Source of the DNA: Echinococcus granulosus
Lineage: Eukaryota; Platyhelminthes; Cestoda; Cyclophyllidea; Taeniidae
NCBI RefSeq assembly: GCF_000524195.1
Contig: NW_020170518.1
Span: 72,209 to 136,208, forward strand
DNA: 64,000 nucleotides
Direction of reading: 5' to 3'
The first letter of the stretch is position 1, and the number at the start of each line of letters is the position of its first letter. Under the pieces are notes generated by a model, which saw only the letters and a list, made by a program, of their open reading frames with translations, did not search any database and was not told where the DNA came from. Below, one piece after another: positions 38,546-49,700 of this stretch. The translations under genes were made by a program, and so were the position numbers.

Positions 38546-39529
38546 CTTTAGTCTCCAACTGTCACTGGTACCATTCCTCTTTCTATCAGCGTGCGCGTGT
38601 ATCCTTTGTACAGTTTTTGGCGGTGAATAATGCTTTAATTGGTAGTTTTTTTAGGCAGGGTATAAAAATGGCTAATTTTCCTCTTTGCGGTGATAAATTT
38701 ACCGTGATATGCCTGAGAGAAAGCCAACCCAATCCGAGGGATGCACGATCCTACCACATGCATGCCATTTCCTGTTGTAGAGATCTTGATGTCACAACCT
38801 TTAGACACCTTAATTGTGCCTGAAAATCGAGATCCTGATTCCAACCTCTAAATTACTTTCAAAAGATGGTAAGAAAAAGCCCAAACCAGGTATCAGAGAG
38901 GGATTGACGCGATTGTCCACTATGAGCCCTTGAAGTAGTCATAGATTGTGGTGTATGTCAATTGTGTTCTATCATTAGTAGCCGGTAGAGACCAGTCAGC
39001 ACGTCATTCAGGCAATCGTGGTACTAACTTCAATGATGAGGACACCCATGGATGTCTACCCGTTCGAAAGACTTCAATCGCTCGTTTCAATGACGTAACG
39101 ATGGATCCTACTGGAAGGCAATTTCGTTCCGCCAATTGGCGAGGGGGATGTGCTGAGCCAAAACACAGAGGGAAACAGAAGCCCACTGCGGGTTTCCCAT
39201 TTCTGCTACCGTTCCACTGTGAATAGAAATCCGGATGGGCATCAAGCCTGAACTTCAAGAGGCAGTGGCCAGTCAAAGCTGGCAAAAAAGTGTGCTAGCA
39301 ATTTTCCACAAGAGCGGCTGAAATTTCTAGCTGTTGTGACACTTCATATCAGGTGACGGAAGAAGCAGAGCTTACTGCCATTGCTTGTCATTTGTAGGGA
39401 CTTGTGACACTAGCGCGCTTGTTTACACGCAGATAAATACGAGTCAGTCTGTCGATTCGGTGTTCCTTGTTGTCAGCTCGATTATCCTCCTCCTCCTCTT
39501 CGTACTTTTAACCCCCATCACCATTTCAT
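38546..39529. other. Intergenic, ADPGK 3' side
   Basis: The ADPGK 3' UTR must begin here; a clear AATAAA close to the stop was not seen. Two open frames on opposite strands near 38950-39290 overlap each other and look like chance frames or repeat remnants. Confidence 0.4.
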
Positions 39530-39900
39530 TACGCATTGGTCGAACAAACCACCTGAGTGGAGGTGGTTTAAGCGAGTTCACTCCGGTAGCAAAGCTGAAG
39601 CCATGACTGGAGACGGCGTGGTCTGTGGTAGCAGTAACGGTATTCACCGACGAGAAATGCTTGAAGAATCGGTTTTACTGAATGAATCACCAAATGGTGG
39701 AGCATTATAGCCAGGCGGACCTCCACCATTCTTGAGAATTGCGGGTCGCTAATGACGATGAAAGACGTTGAGGGTTGACGCGTCAAGGACAACGTTCAGT
39801 GGTGTGGTGACAAGACCACACCATTCACATAAACTGGGAGATGGAGTGAGGCAAGCCAATGAGCAAGTGGATCCCATCCACGCGACGTGCCTCAACTGAT
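39530..39900 (+). repeat. Inverted repeat arm A (degenerate coding relic)
   Basis: This arm matches 40535-40951 in reverse complement over most of its length, with roughly three quarters of positions shared by eye. Two blocks are perfect: 36 nt (39645-39680 with 40775-40810) and 27 nt (39774-39800 with 40653-40679). In the plus frame it retains TDEKCLKNRFY but is broken by stops and a frameshift, so it looks like a decayed copy of a formerly coding sequence, either a mobile element fragment or a pseudogene. Confidence 0.75.
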
Positions 39901-40534
39901 GCACCTAGTGACACCTTGTTAGTGAAACTGAGGGCATCATTTCATCGTGGTTTGATTTATTAATGTGTTTTGTAGAGGCGACATGATTTATGAGGGTGTA
40001 AGCTCACTCATTTTTCAACGAAAAAAATGGGCGGTTTTTCCTTTGGATGGATGTCATACGTTGGAAGAGGGTTTACCTGAAGGGACACAGCGCCGTGGAA
40101 GGCCAAACACAGTGGCAGCAGGGGCATCCTCTTGAAACCCTACTTCTAAAACCAAGTAAGCCAAGGAAAAAAATTAGCCCCCTCCACCTCCACTTCTATC
40201 CAAATTTTATTTCCTAACCGTCTAGTCTATTTCGATAGCGAGTATCCAATGCTGAGATGGTGATTACTTGGGCAAACATCATCAGGGGAATACAGAAGGG
40301 GTGAAGCGGGACTCTTTTCCTCCATTGATCGTTTAGTCCTGCTTGGGTCTTGGGAGGTTATTTTCCTCCCTACTTTTAAGTTTGAGGACACATTTATGTC
40401 TTAGTGGGGACGGCCACAGATATGGGATATGTCCACTCCTCTTCCCAATGCAACTCGGTCGTCCAGCGGAAAATCTTAATCGCGTACCGCGTTTCTCCGA
40501 CGTAGATGAGGGAATTGGAGAACAAAGTGGCAGC
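39901..40534. other. Spacer between the inverted repeat arms
   Basis: About 630 bp between the two arms, without a recognisable transposase, reverse transcriptase or other gene. Confidence 0.5.
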
Positions 40535-40951
40535 CTCCTGAACCTTGTCGCCTTCCATCTGTGAATGAGGTGCATTTGCTTAGTGGCTTCCTCCACTCCT
40601 TTCGCCTCCCAGTTGATGTGAATGATGTCGACAAATTGTCTCATCACCACAGCACTGAACGTTGTCCTTGACGCGTCAAGCCTCAACACCTTTCCTCGTC
40701 ACTAGCGACCCACAAGTCCCAAGGATGGTGGAGGTCCGTCTAGCTTTGATGCGCCGCCATCTGGTGATTCATTACAGTAAAACCGATTCTTCAAGCATTT
40801 CTCGTCGGTGCTACTGTTACTACTATCGCAGACCACGACGTCTCCAGTCCTGGCAAGGAGCTGCTGCTCCCGCTTTAGCTTCGGGACCGAGGCGAACCCG
40901 CTTGTACCACCTCCAATCGGGTGGTTCATTCAACCGATACGTGATGAAATA
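40535..40951 (-). repeat. Inverted repeat arm B (better preserved coding relic)
   Basis: On the minus strand one frame runs from about 40929 through the arm and on to 40333 with a single in-frame stop (at 40702-40704). Segments include NHPIGGG, KLKREQQLLARTGD, TDEKCLKNRFYCNE and, after the stop, FVDIIHINWEAKGVEEATKQM. I do not recognise the family. No flanking target-site duplication could be fixed by eye. Confidence 0.7.
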
Positions 40952-42393
40952 GGGGTGGGGTATAAAATTGGGGGAGAATGAGAACAGTAGAGAGAGGGCA
41001 GCAGAGTACCGAATTGACCTGCATATAGAGAACAGCTAGTGGTACTGAAGAATGCCTCCTTGGTTACCTGACACAAAAGACGAAGTAATTATTCAACATT
41101 AGTCAAATTTTAGATGGCTGAGAGTGGAGGCAAAAAGCGAACACAAAAGTGATTGAGACTTGACTGCTTCGAGCACAACTCGTGAGTTGGTCACTGATCG
41201 CTGCTTCTGCAGGAATCGCCCTCAACCGATTCCCACGAGAAAGGGGTTCTAAGAGTCTTAAAAGCAATTCACCATTCTTCGAAAAGGAGGAGCGACCTAC
41301 ATGGAATTCTGTGCTGCCAAAATGGGGTGGCATTTGCATTTCTTGCCGCCTGCAAGAGGAAGATCACACATCGACGCCAAATTTTGACCCCAGGTGACCT
41401 CTATCAGCGCGGAACAAAACGCCTTTAAAAGGTCAGTCCAATGTGCGTTTAGGGTTGTCATTTTTATCGCTCCATTGGAACCGCCCTTCGTGCGTGGTGA
41501 AGAATTTTGGACTGCAAAATGAACCAAGTGTCAGATCGGAGATCTGAGCTGGGACTGCGGTAGTGGAGGATGAAAGTGTTCCTTGACAGCAGAGAGAAGG
41601 AAAAACTCACACGTCCATCTCCTGTGGCTTGACGTGGTGATAATTACGCAAGGCATCTATTATCCGTTCAAAGTAGAATTTTCGATCTCGCGTGTTTCTT
41701 CCAACCCTTCCATGCGTCGGTAATAAAGTCATTCAATTCTGCATGACAGACCACACCTTGTAAAGGCAAAACAGGCTCTGCTGGGTCAGAAATAGACCAA
41801 ATTTGATCCATGTAGCGCCAAGGATTAGCGTTAACTTTTCACCTGACCAACGATCGGAGCAAACAAACTGCAAATCGCACCAAGTGGTGGTCAAGCGGGT
41901 TGTGAATTTCGCTAACGCAGCAAGGAGCGGAATGAGCAAAATTGCTCAGCCGTGGAACAGGTCTGTGGAAGGTTTCAACAACCATGCTGGATACCACCCC
42001 TAACTGGAAAGTAGACTAGATGACGAGGAGTTTTGAAAGGCGCAAAAAAGTATGGCAGTTGCGTACCTACTGCTCACATCACGCGAGGTTCCACAGCAAG
42101 CACGTCTCTGCCATTCAGTGTCTTCCATTAGTTGATGAGGTAGTATCCAGCTAGATCAGGCACAAAATTAACTTCCAGCTATCCAATTCAAAAAATGTGA
42201 CTGAGACGAAGTCCAATTCATCCCAGTTGGCGAGGAAAGGGGAGACTGGGGGGCAAGGCGGAAAAAAAGCCTCGACTACAAAGGAAAGAGACCAAAGAGC
42301 TAACGCAGACAATCACATGCGTACATTTCACGAGGAAAAGTGAAAAAAGCGGCAAACGTTGCAGTATATATCCGTGTGAGTGACACCGTTCTC
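40952..42393. other. Intergenic region before the OTUB1 3' end
   Basis: No exon supported. The OTUB1 3' UTR (minus strand) must start at 42393 and run downward. Overlapping frames at 41100-41530 and 41730-42000 have no known motif. Confidence 0.45.
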
Positions 42394-43969
42394 TCAGGCA
42401 TACAAAATGTCATAGTGTCCGGGTCGATAGAGCAGCACAACAGGCGCGGCAGCATGTTCGCCCGAACTCGCGTTCTCCCGACCGGGGAATTCGAGGCTAT
42501 TCAACTCGCCTGATTGTTGGCAATTCTCGATCTTAATTGGTACATCCATGGCCAAGGCCAGTGCAGCTACGTGGACGTTGTCGCACTCCAGACCCATCGG
42601 CTCGACCTCCTGGAAAGGTGGATGGTTTGACGAGAGAATAGATGGATAAGGGAGGAATACTTCGACATAAGAAGAGATCAGTTGATCCGAAATTGATGAA
42701 CGAATGGACCATTGGGCGGGTGGGTAGAAGAATTTTTAGATGGATGAATAGAGATAAGAAGAGATCGACAAATGTGTAAATGGGTGAATGAATGGAGATG
42801 GGTGGGGGGATTAACAGATGGACAATTAAGTGGGGCCAAGATGAAAAATCTGGTAGCTAAATAGGTGAATGTGTGAAGAGACGAGTGGATGGACGGAAAG
42901 ATGGGTGAATTGTATAATGGATTGGAAAATGGAGAGAAGGATGAGGGGTTGGGTGGTTAAATAAGGCCAAAATGAAGGGATAGGTAAACGGATGGACGGT
43001 ACGAACAAGTGGATGGGGAGATGGGCAGATGGATAATTCTGATAATGAATGGTTGCATGGAGAAATGGAGTCATACCGTTTCACAGAACCTGCGGACAGT
43101 CTTATTATCCGGGATGAAGTTGGAGTAGAAGGATTCGTTGCGTTGCATGTAGCTGGACACGGAGAGTCTAAGGTAGGTAAGGACAATAATTGGAGGGAGG
43201 ACTTACCTAAGAAAGACAACGTAGTAATCGGAGTAGGATTGGTTGTTGAAGAGATCTTCCAACTCTGACAGTGAACTGTCCTGGAGTACCAGCTTTTCAA
43301 CCATTCCAGTAAACTAGTTTGGGGTGATTCTGTGTAAGGTAGAAGAACCTACCTGTTCATGGAAGTCCTCCACTGTGAATTCAGTGTAGCCGACGGAGAT
43401 GAGGAATTCCTTGCATTCATCACAGAAACGAATGAATCTAAACCGGTGTATGTGAATGGGGGAATGAAAGCTCTACCTTTTGGCCTCCTCTTTCCTCTTG
43501 CCCTGCATTAGATACTCCATGTATGCAAAACCAAACGCACGATAGAAACAATTCCCATCACGACGTAATCGACGCATTTTACCGTAGCGCTTCTTCAACA
43601 ACTAATGAGGCGGAAAAAGCAGTACAGATCATGGAGCAAAGGGAGTCGTTAGAAGTCTAGATATTACAACCTCACCTCCAGCTTCTCAAGGTACACAGTG
43701 TGCTCATTAAAGTCTTCTGCTAGTGTAGACAATGGCAACAGCTCACTGACCAAGGGTCCACTTTCTTTGATCTATGGAGTTTACCACAGTGACGGCCAAG
43801 AATAAACAACTCACTGTCTTCTCTATTTCCTCTTGCTGAGTTTGCAGCGCTTCAAAACAATCAACAGGGGAGTAAGTTGATGGACCGGGGACTTGTACCT
43901 CATCTGACGGTTCTGCTCTAACTAAAAGTGACGAATTATGCTAACACTTGTCGAACCTGTGTTTTCCAT
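42394..43969 (-). CDS. OTUB1: Otubain, ubiquitin thioesterase OTUB1
   Basis: Eight exons in minus order: 43969-43957, 43921-43815, 43771-43676, 43601-43477, 43437-43353, 43313-43207, 43167-43077 and 42609-42394, closing to 279 aa (human 271). The enzyme is an OTU-family cysteine protease that cleaves Lys48-linked ubiquitin chains and, in vertebrates, also inhibits E2 enzymes non-catalytically. Catalytic residues are intact: RRDGNCFYRAFGF with Asp87 and Cys90, and YRPGHYDILY with His273. Other landmarks: NPLVSE-like GPLVSELLPLS, FTEFTIEDFH-like YTEFTVEDFHEQ, DYYVVFLRLSVSSYMQR, FCETEVEPM and DNVHVAALA. The first coding exon is only 13 nt. Six introns are 35-74 nt; the last is 467 nt and filled with GATGGAT-type degenerate repeats. 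Confidence 0.96.
42610..43076. repeat. Degenerate GATGGAT/ATGAAT minisatellite in the last OTUB1 intron
   Basis: The intron is dominated by imperfect GATGGATG, GATGAAT and GTGGATGG units, denser than in any other intron of the gene. This expansion explains why this intron is about ten times longer than its neighbours. Confidence 0.75.
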
Positions 43970-44358
43970 CTGACCAGTGAACTCGAGGATCTACAAACCA
44001 GTAGCAGGCTAAGCTGACAAGAATTAATCACAAAAAGCATGCCAGGCACAAAAGTGACGATTCAAAAGAAGTTAAGATTAAGGCATGTTTTGAGTTGTTT
44101 GTGTGTTCAAAGCAAAAAAATATTTGCAACATTGAAAATATTTAATTTGCCTACAAATGGTCAATTCACGTGCCAATTATCTTAGAGAATGTGAAAATAC
44201 AAAATGAATTTTGCTCTTCTAGACAATGTTGAAAACGGCAAAATAACCTTATTTGGGCGAAAGCTAAATGGGATTTGGCATCATTATCATTATACGTGAA
44301 AGTCATTCACTAAAGGTGAATCAATTTGTTGTCATTCCTTTGACCCGAAAGGTAAATC
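43970..44358. promoter_or_regulatory. Divergent promoter interval between OTUB1 and MRPS10
   Basis: The start codons of two divergently transcribed housekeeping genes are 389 bp apart. The interval is AT-rich and contains no TATA box or repeat that stands out. A shared bidirectional promoter is the simplest reading of the layout; transcription starts cannot be located from sequence alone. Confidence 0.5.
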
Positions 44359-45377
44359 ATGGGGCCTCTTTGTCGTGTTTTTGGCGTCTCTCGGCTGTTT
44401 GCCTCGCGTCCTTTTTTACTTCCATATCTTAACTTAGCACAACTGTCAACTATTCGGGAACCGATTGACGTAATGTGTTTCAGTTACGATAACAGTCTCA
44501 GGGTGAAGAAGTCGATGAACCTGATGTTCTTATCAAAAAACTGGAACTTGAAGTCAGAGGTCATGAACCTTCAGTGCTGAAGAGCTACGAAAATTTTGTT
44601 CATACTGTTTGTGGTCATTTCGATCTGCAGTGCAAAGTGTGAGTAAGTTGGTTTCATCAGAGGTGTGCATGACATTCACATTTTGTTGTGTTGTTAATTT
44701 TACAAGAATATCGCTGTTGTGAGGGCTTGAAAGTAGTTGGTAGGATTGTTTATGATTCATTTATAGCTTGCAAACTTGTATGTTTCGTTTTTATTTAAGA
44801 TGGGGCAAATTCGGTTTAATTCTGTTGCGAGTGATTGACAATCTCGTTTCGATATTATTGTAGTCTTTTTTACCTTTAAATACTATTTTAGATGATTATT
44901 TTTCTGGCACATGTGTGGTGGTGTAATTCTTCTTCTCCTCTATTGCCAATAGGGAAACTCGCAACTCGCCAATATTCGACCGCCTCTCCTTGAACAAATC
45001 ACCCTTCATTTACAAGAAACATCAACGGCAATACGAGTTCCGGACTTATGTTAAAACTTTCACGGTTCGTCTACGTTTGCGAGTTTTGTGAAATTAATAT
45101 ATCTACTTGTACTGCGATTTCCAGTTTCTTTTCTATTCTCCTTTCAGATTCCTCATCTAACAGGATCCACAGCCAGTGTCTTCCTCGAGTACATCCAACG
45201 CAACCTCCCTGCCGGTGTTCACATGACCGTGAATCAAGTAATCGAGTCCCATTTCCTTTTAAAGACTGATAAATTTCATCGCAAATTCACCTTTGTGCTG
45301 TCTCATTTTAGCACCGTGTGGAGCCGCTGCCTGAGGCACTTCAGCGTTCTACTGAAAGTCAAAAACTGGAGAAATAA
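44359..45377 (+). CDS. MRPS10: Mitochondrial small-subunit ribosomal protein uS10m (MRPS10)
   Basis: Five exons: 44359-44469, 44502-44638, 44953-45064, 45148-45237 and 45312-45377 (TAA), 171 aa. The product is a mitoribosome small-subunit protein of the uS10 family. The N-terminus has Arg and hydrophobic residues and no acid for over 30 residues (MGPLCRVFGVSRLFASRPF), as expected for mitochondrial import. Diagnostic matches to animal MRPS10: ELEVRGHEPSVLKSYENFV, the segment SPFIYKKHQRQYEFRTY, HLTGSTASVFLEYIQRNLP and the C-terminal VEPLPEALQ. Intron 1 is only 32 nt (or 26 nt if the upstream AG at 44494-44495 is used; both stay in frame). It is head to head with OTUB1 and convergent with UBR4. 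Confidence 0.95.
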
Positions 45378-45378
45378 A
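45373..45378 (+). promoter_or_regulatory. AATAAA overlapping the MRPS10 stop codon
   Basis: The hexamer AATAAA at 45373-45378 includes the TAA stop at 45375-45377. If used, it would give a 3' UTR of about 10-30 nt. No other AATAAA is obvious immediately downstream on this strand. Confidence 0.5.
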
Positions 45379-46716
45379 TTTTAGTATGTGCAGTCCGCTG
45401 TAAAAATGTCACGACGTTTTATTTGGCTTCATCTTTTATCCATTTGGTTTTTGGGGGCTCCTCGCGCGCCTCATTGATGTGTTGATAGTCGAAGCAAACT
45501 GCCGAGGGACGAAGGATGTGGATTTCCTTACTTCCCAGACAGTCCTAACCGATTACGGGTTGGGGGCATAAGCCGAAATCATCGATGCAACGATGAAAAG
45601 AAACATCCGTCCCAGAGTCGAGGTGTGGCATTAGCAAAAAGCCGACAGCAGGGCGGAGGGTCTCCTCGTCCCCTAGGCGATTCTAGTTTTATTACAGGAA
45701 GAAGGTCAAAGGTGAAACTAAAGTGGTGGGCAATCATTGCTGAGACTAAACTTGTTCTGATTGGCACGATTCTACCCCGGTAACGCGCCAGACGGGTGAT
45801 AGGCGGAAATTCTACGCCGACAATCAAAGCGGCCCCACGAGGTCTCATCGAAAGTCCAACGGGGGGAGGGGGGGTTTACCCTAATTCGAAGCCACGGGAG
45901 AGTCGTCAGTGGAAAGGCAGGAATTTGTGAATGTCGAAGAGGACTCTTAAGCGAGCCAGTAATAAATGCACTCCCCAGAAGTGGACACCGGCCACCCACT
46001 GGTCCCACCGCGCACCCTGTCAAGGTTCACTGGTGAGTTTCCGTTGGTTATATTTGTGTCACACAGGGAGCCGTAAGGTTCTCAGCTGCGGGGACTCCCT
46101 GGACCCCCAATTAATGCTGAGGAAGTGCGTGAACTCCCTCCCTGAACGATTCTAACCGTTTACAAGTGGAGGGTGCAAGCTGAAATCGTCGAGGGGACGA
46201 TGCCAGTTCTGGTGGAAAAAAAGGTAAGCAGATCCACCTCAAAAGCAAGCTGAACGGCCTCTGATGCCACATAAGTGAGTGGTCCACCAAATCTTCCACG
46301 AGCTGGCCGACTCTCGCTTCCACTAAAATTAGGGGAGTGATCAGCAAAAAATCCTTTTCCCTTCAAAGTAAAGCTCGAGCGCAAAGGCGGATAACGGCGC
46401 CCTACATGGCCTCACCGGAAGTCCTACCAAGTCGTCGTTGCGAAGGCTACGTCTATACCCTTCAATAAGCTTGCTACAGAGTCGACCAACCAATTGAAAT
46501 AGTCACTGCCAACTCGTAGGTGAAAAAGACAGGACACGATCCACAGTGTATGCATGTAATAAACTAGACACATGAAAACGCAGAATAGAGATAGCAGGTA
46601 GCACACATTTTTGGGTTTACTAGCGGAGTGTACTTGTGCGTGAGGGAGAGCGATTGAGTACTCGGCATCATCATCATCAAAAGAGGGAAGTGAGTGAAAG
46701 CAAATCCAATGCTCTT
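45378..46716. other. Convergent intergenic region with a diverged repeated motif
   Basis: This 1.3 kb separates the 3' ends of MRPS10 and UBR4. A stretch starting at about 45546 (CCTAACCGATTACGG) reappears in degenerate form at about 46151 (TCTAACCGTTTACAA), with similarity continuing for about 50 bp. Open frames on both strands lack motifs. The UBR4 3' UTR must begin at 46716 going left; TTTATT at 45418-45423 is one possible minus-strand polyadenylation signal. Confidence 0.45.
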
Positions 46717-49700
46717 CTATCGGGATCCCGTAGTGGCCAGTTGGATTAGCTCCTGGGCGTCCACCTCGCCAAGCATTCCTACAGCCGTGACAAAAAACAG
46801 CCGCACAGTAAAGCCTTGGCAAACCTCGGGGCAAGACGAGACAAGAAAGGAAGGTAACTCACCCACTACATCGAGGAACTCCTCCACCGATTCGATAGGC
46901 GAGAGGTCATTCTCGAAGAAACTCAGCAACTCCGGCGTCGCCGCGAGCAACTGCTCGTCCGAACTGCGAATGTACCGTGACACCGCCTCTGGCCACCAGC
47001 AACCGTGTGCTCCCTGATCGGTTGGCGCCTTGACGGTCTGGAGTGGAGGATGATTTACACCCAACACCATTGACAAGGTGAAGAGATGGCAAGACGGACA
47101 AGCACACACGCACCTTGAAGAAGTACTCGTAGAAGGCCTGAATGAGACCGAAGAAAAGGAGGTAGGGCTTGTAGATAGTGAAGGCGGGGGACTCCGTGGC
47201 GGCGACTCCGTCGGTTGCGCGAGCGTGCGCAAGAGCCATGAGGTGACGCAGCAGAGAGACACGGTGCTGGTCCCACTCTCCTCGTGACAGTAGGTGGAGC
47301 GCCACCACTGCGCTGTACAGTGGACCTGTCACCTCCCAGCACGCGTTGCTCCAACTGGGGTGAAAGGGGGAGGGGAAAACTTTTAATACTCTGGTAGTGA
47401 ATAGAAACCATCATGGCATTAGAGATGCTAGAACACAGAAGATCCTCAGAGCCGAGAGCAACAATCACGAGAGGTTCTGAACCACGAGATCAAAAGTATC
47501 TCTTACTAGGACTCAGGCTTCTCCAGCACACACATCAGGTTGGCTCGCTGCGGCTCCATGGCCTGTTCCTTCTTCATCTGGAAGAAGGCCAACTAGATGA
47601 AGGAAGGAGAGATAGACGAATGGTAGTCATTGAAGGAGAAAAGAAGAGGGCGGAGCAGAAAGTGAGAACAGATGACATGCCTGCATGAGGTGGGGAATGA
47701 GGTTGAGGTTACTCTCCGCTGCACCACCACCCGTCTCGCCGTGGAAGGAGCGTTTGTGTGCGAAACGCAATAGCAGCAGCTTAATGTCGTGCAGCGCCAG
47801 GCGTGTCGACACTTGCAGGGAGATTTGCATCTATGGGGGTGGGAGAGGCACAAAACACGACCAATTGATGCGCAACCAAAGTTTTTCCCAGCCCACCTAC
47901 CAACAACCAGAAGCTCACCGTTACACCGATGGCATAGGTGGAGACCCGTTTGGCGTAGAGATCATCCATGCTCTCACTGCTTCCCGCTTCCCCTCCACCT
48001 CCTCCCTTCTCCGCCTTTTCGTCTTTCTTGTCGTCCTTGCTGGCGGCGTCGGGCGCGACCTCGTTCATGAGGACGGGCAAAAGGCAGTTGCACCTAGCAT
48101 CCCGATTGTGTCTGGTGGCGACACTCCACTCGCTCAGATTCGATGCCTGTACGGCCCTCGCGTGGCATTCAAAGTGCACGACCACGAAACTGGAGACGGT
48201 GGTGTAGCCTTCCGAGTCGGCGCTGGTATCGGCGGACGACACTGCTGCCTGTGTGGAAGCCACGGAGGCCGTGGATGCAGAGCCGGCGTCTGCGAGCGAC
48301 TCCTCCAGTTTACGACGTCGAATGAAAACGTAGATGCCCAATTCTTCGCGTGGCGATGAACGCGGACCTTCGTGGCAGATGGCACATTGCAGGCCCGTCT
48401 CCTCCACCACCTGGGCTGCCATCTCCGCCAATTTGCTCGCTGTTGTCATGGCGACCTGTGAGGTAGCAGTACAGAAGGGTATCGGTTTAGTTTTGCGCAC
48501 TGGTGAATGTCGCTCGGGATGGGTCTGACGTCACTCACCTGTCCCTTCTCATTGACCTTCATGTTGAGTGAAAGCAGGTACTTCTCCCTACATTCCCTCG
48601 CATTGCGTCGATGGCGCTGCTCTGAAAGGGTTCTCAGTTCCCGCACTGTGGCCACCACTCCCGGAATTGTGGTGAGATCAACGCTGGAGGCAGGTGTGGT
48701 ACTGCCCTCAATACTGCCAGCAGCCACCCACTCGTTGAGTAGATCCTCGGTCAGCAGACCCACACGGCCGACAGACTTGGAGTCCTCCAATTTGTGCAGG
48801 AAGGCCAGCAGCTGTCGCGTGGTGTGGCCTTCAGGAGCATCTGGAAAGGGTGGGGTAGGCGGATCCTCGTCCGGGTTGGACACCGCCCACACACAGCCGC
48901 GAAGGAGTTGCAACACGAAGGGCAGGGAGTCGTCGTACAGAAAGGCGGATAGAGCGGGGCTCTTGGTGCTACAAGGGGAGGAGGTAAAGCAGAATTAAAC
49001 TAGCAGATAGGTGTGAGGTTTCATAAGGACTTGAAGGCCTTCAGAGAGGTGGGATTAGGTCATCGTAAACGGTGAGCACTGAGCAAAATCTATTTTCCAC
49101 GAGTCCACAGGCTGAGAATGAAAACCAATATAATCCAGCAGGGGTATCACATCCCGAGCGTCTCAGAGGAGGAAGATGTCACTGGAACTTCTTGATGCAT
49201 TTTTAAAGTTTAGTTGGTTTCGCAGAAACTACAATAGAAACTCGCGAATTCTCCACACCCACTTACTCCAACGTGGTCTCTTCCGACTGATCCAACACTG
49301 CCGGAATCATCCTCCACAAGTACGCCACGCACAACTCCAGTAGAGCAAGATCACTGACCACCCGGGCACGTAGACGCCGTCCATGTAGCGTGTTGAAGGG
49401 GATGGCGGTTACAAGGGCGCAGCAACACTGCAGTAGGTCGGTTTTAGTGTTGCTTTTTGCTTTACCATCTGATTCCTGAGGTGACATCAACAGGGGCTCG
49501 ACAATGTGTTGGCGGAGGAAATCGACAATGGCAGTCATGCGAGGCTCCGCACCGAAGGCTAGAAGGCCCGGCAATTGCGCGACACCGGATTGGACCACCT
49601 CAAGATCCGGATGGAGGGCGAGACAGGACAGAAGACGGGACAGGCCAAGGGAGTCGGCATCGGAGGCGGTGGTGGCTGCACTGTGAAGCAAGGTAGTGAG

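Noticed and set aside
38948..39285. Two opposite-strand open frames of about 92 codons
   Set aside because: Mutually overlapping, no motifs, no splice sites; not supported as genes.
42826..43074. Minus-strand open frame rich in His, Pro and Ile
   Set aside because: It is the degenerate tetranucleotide repeat filling the last OTUB1 intron read as protein.
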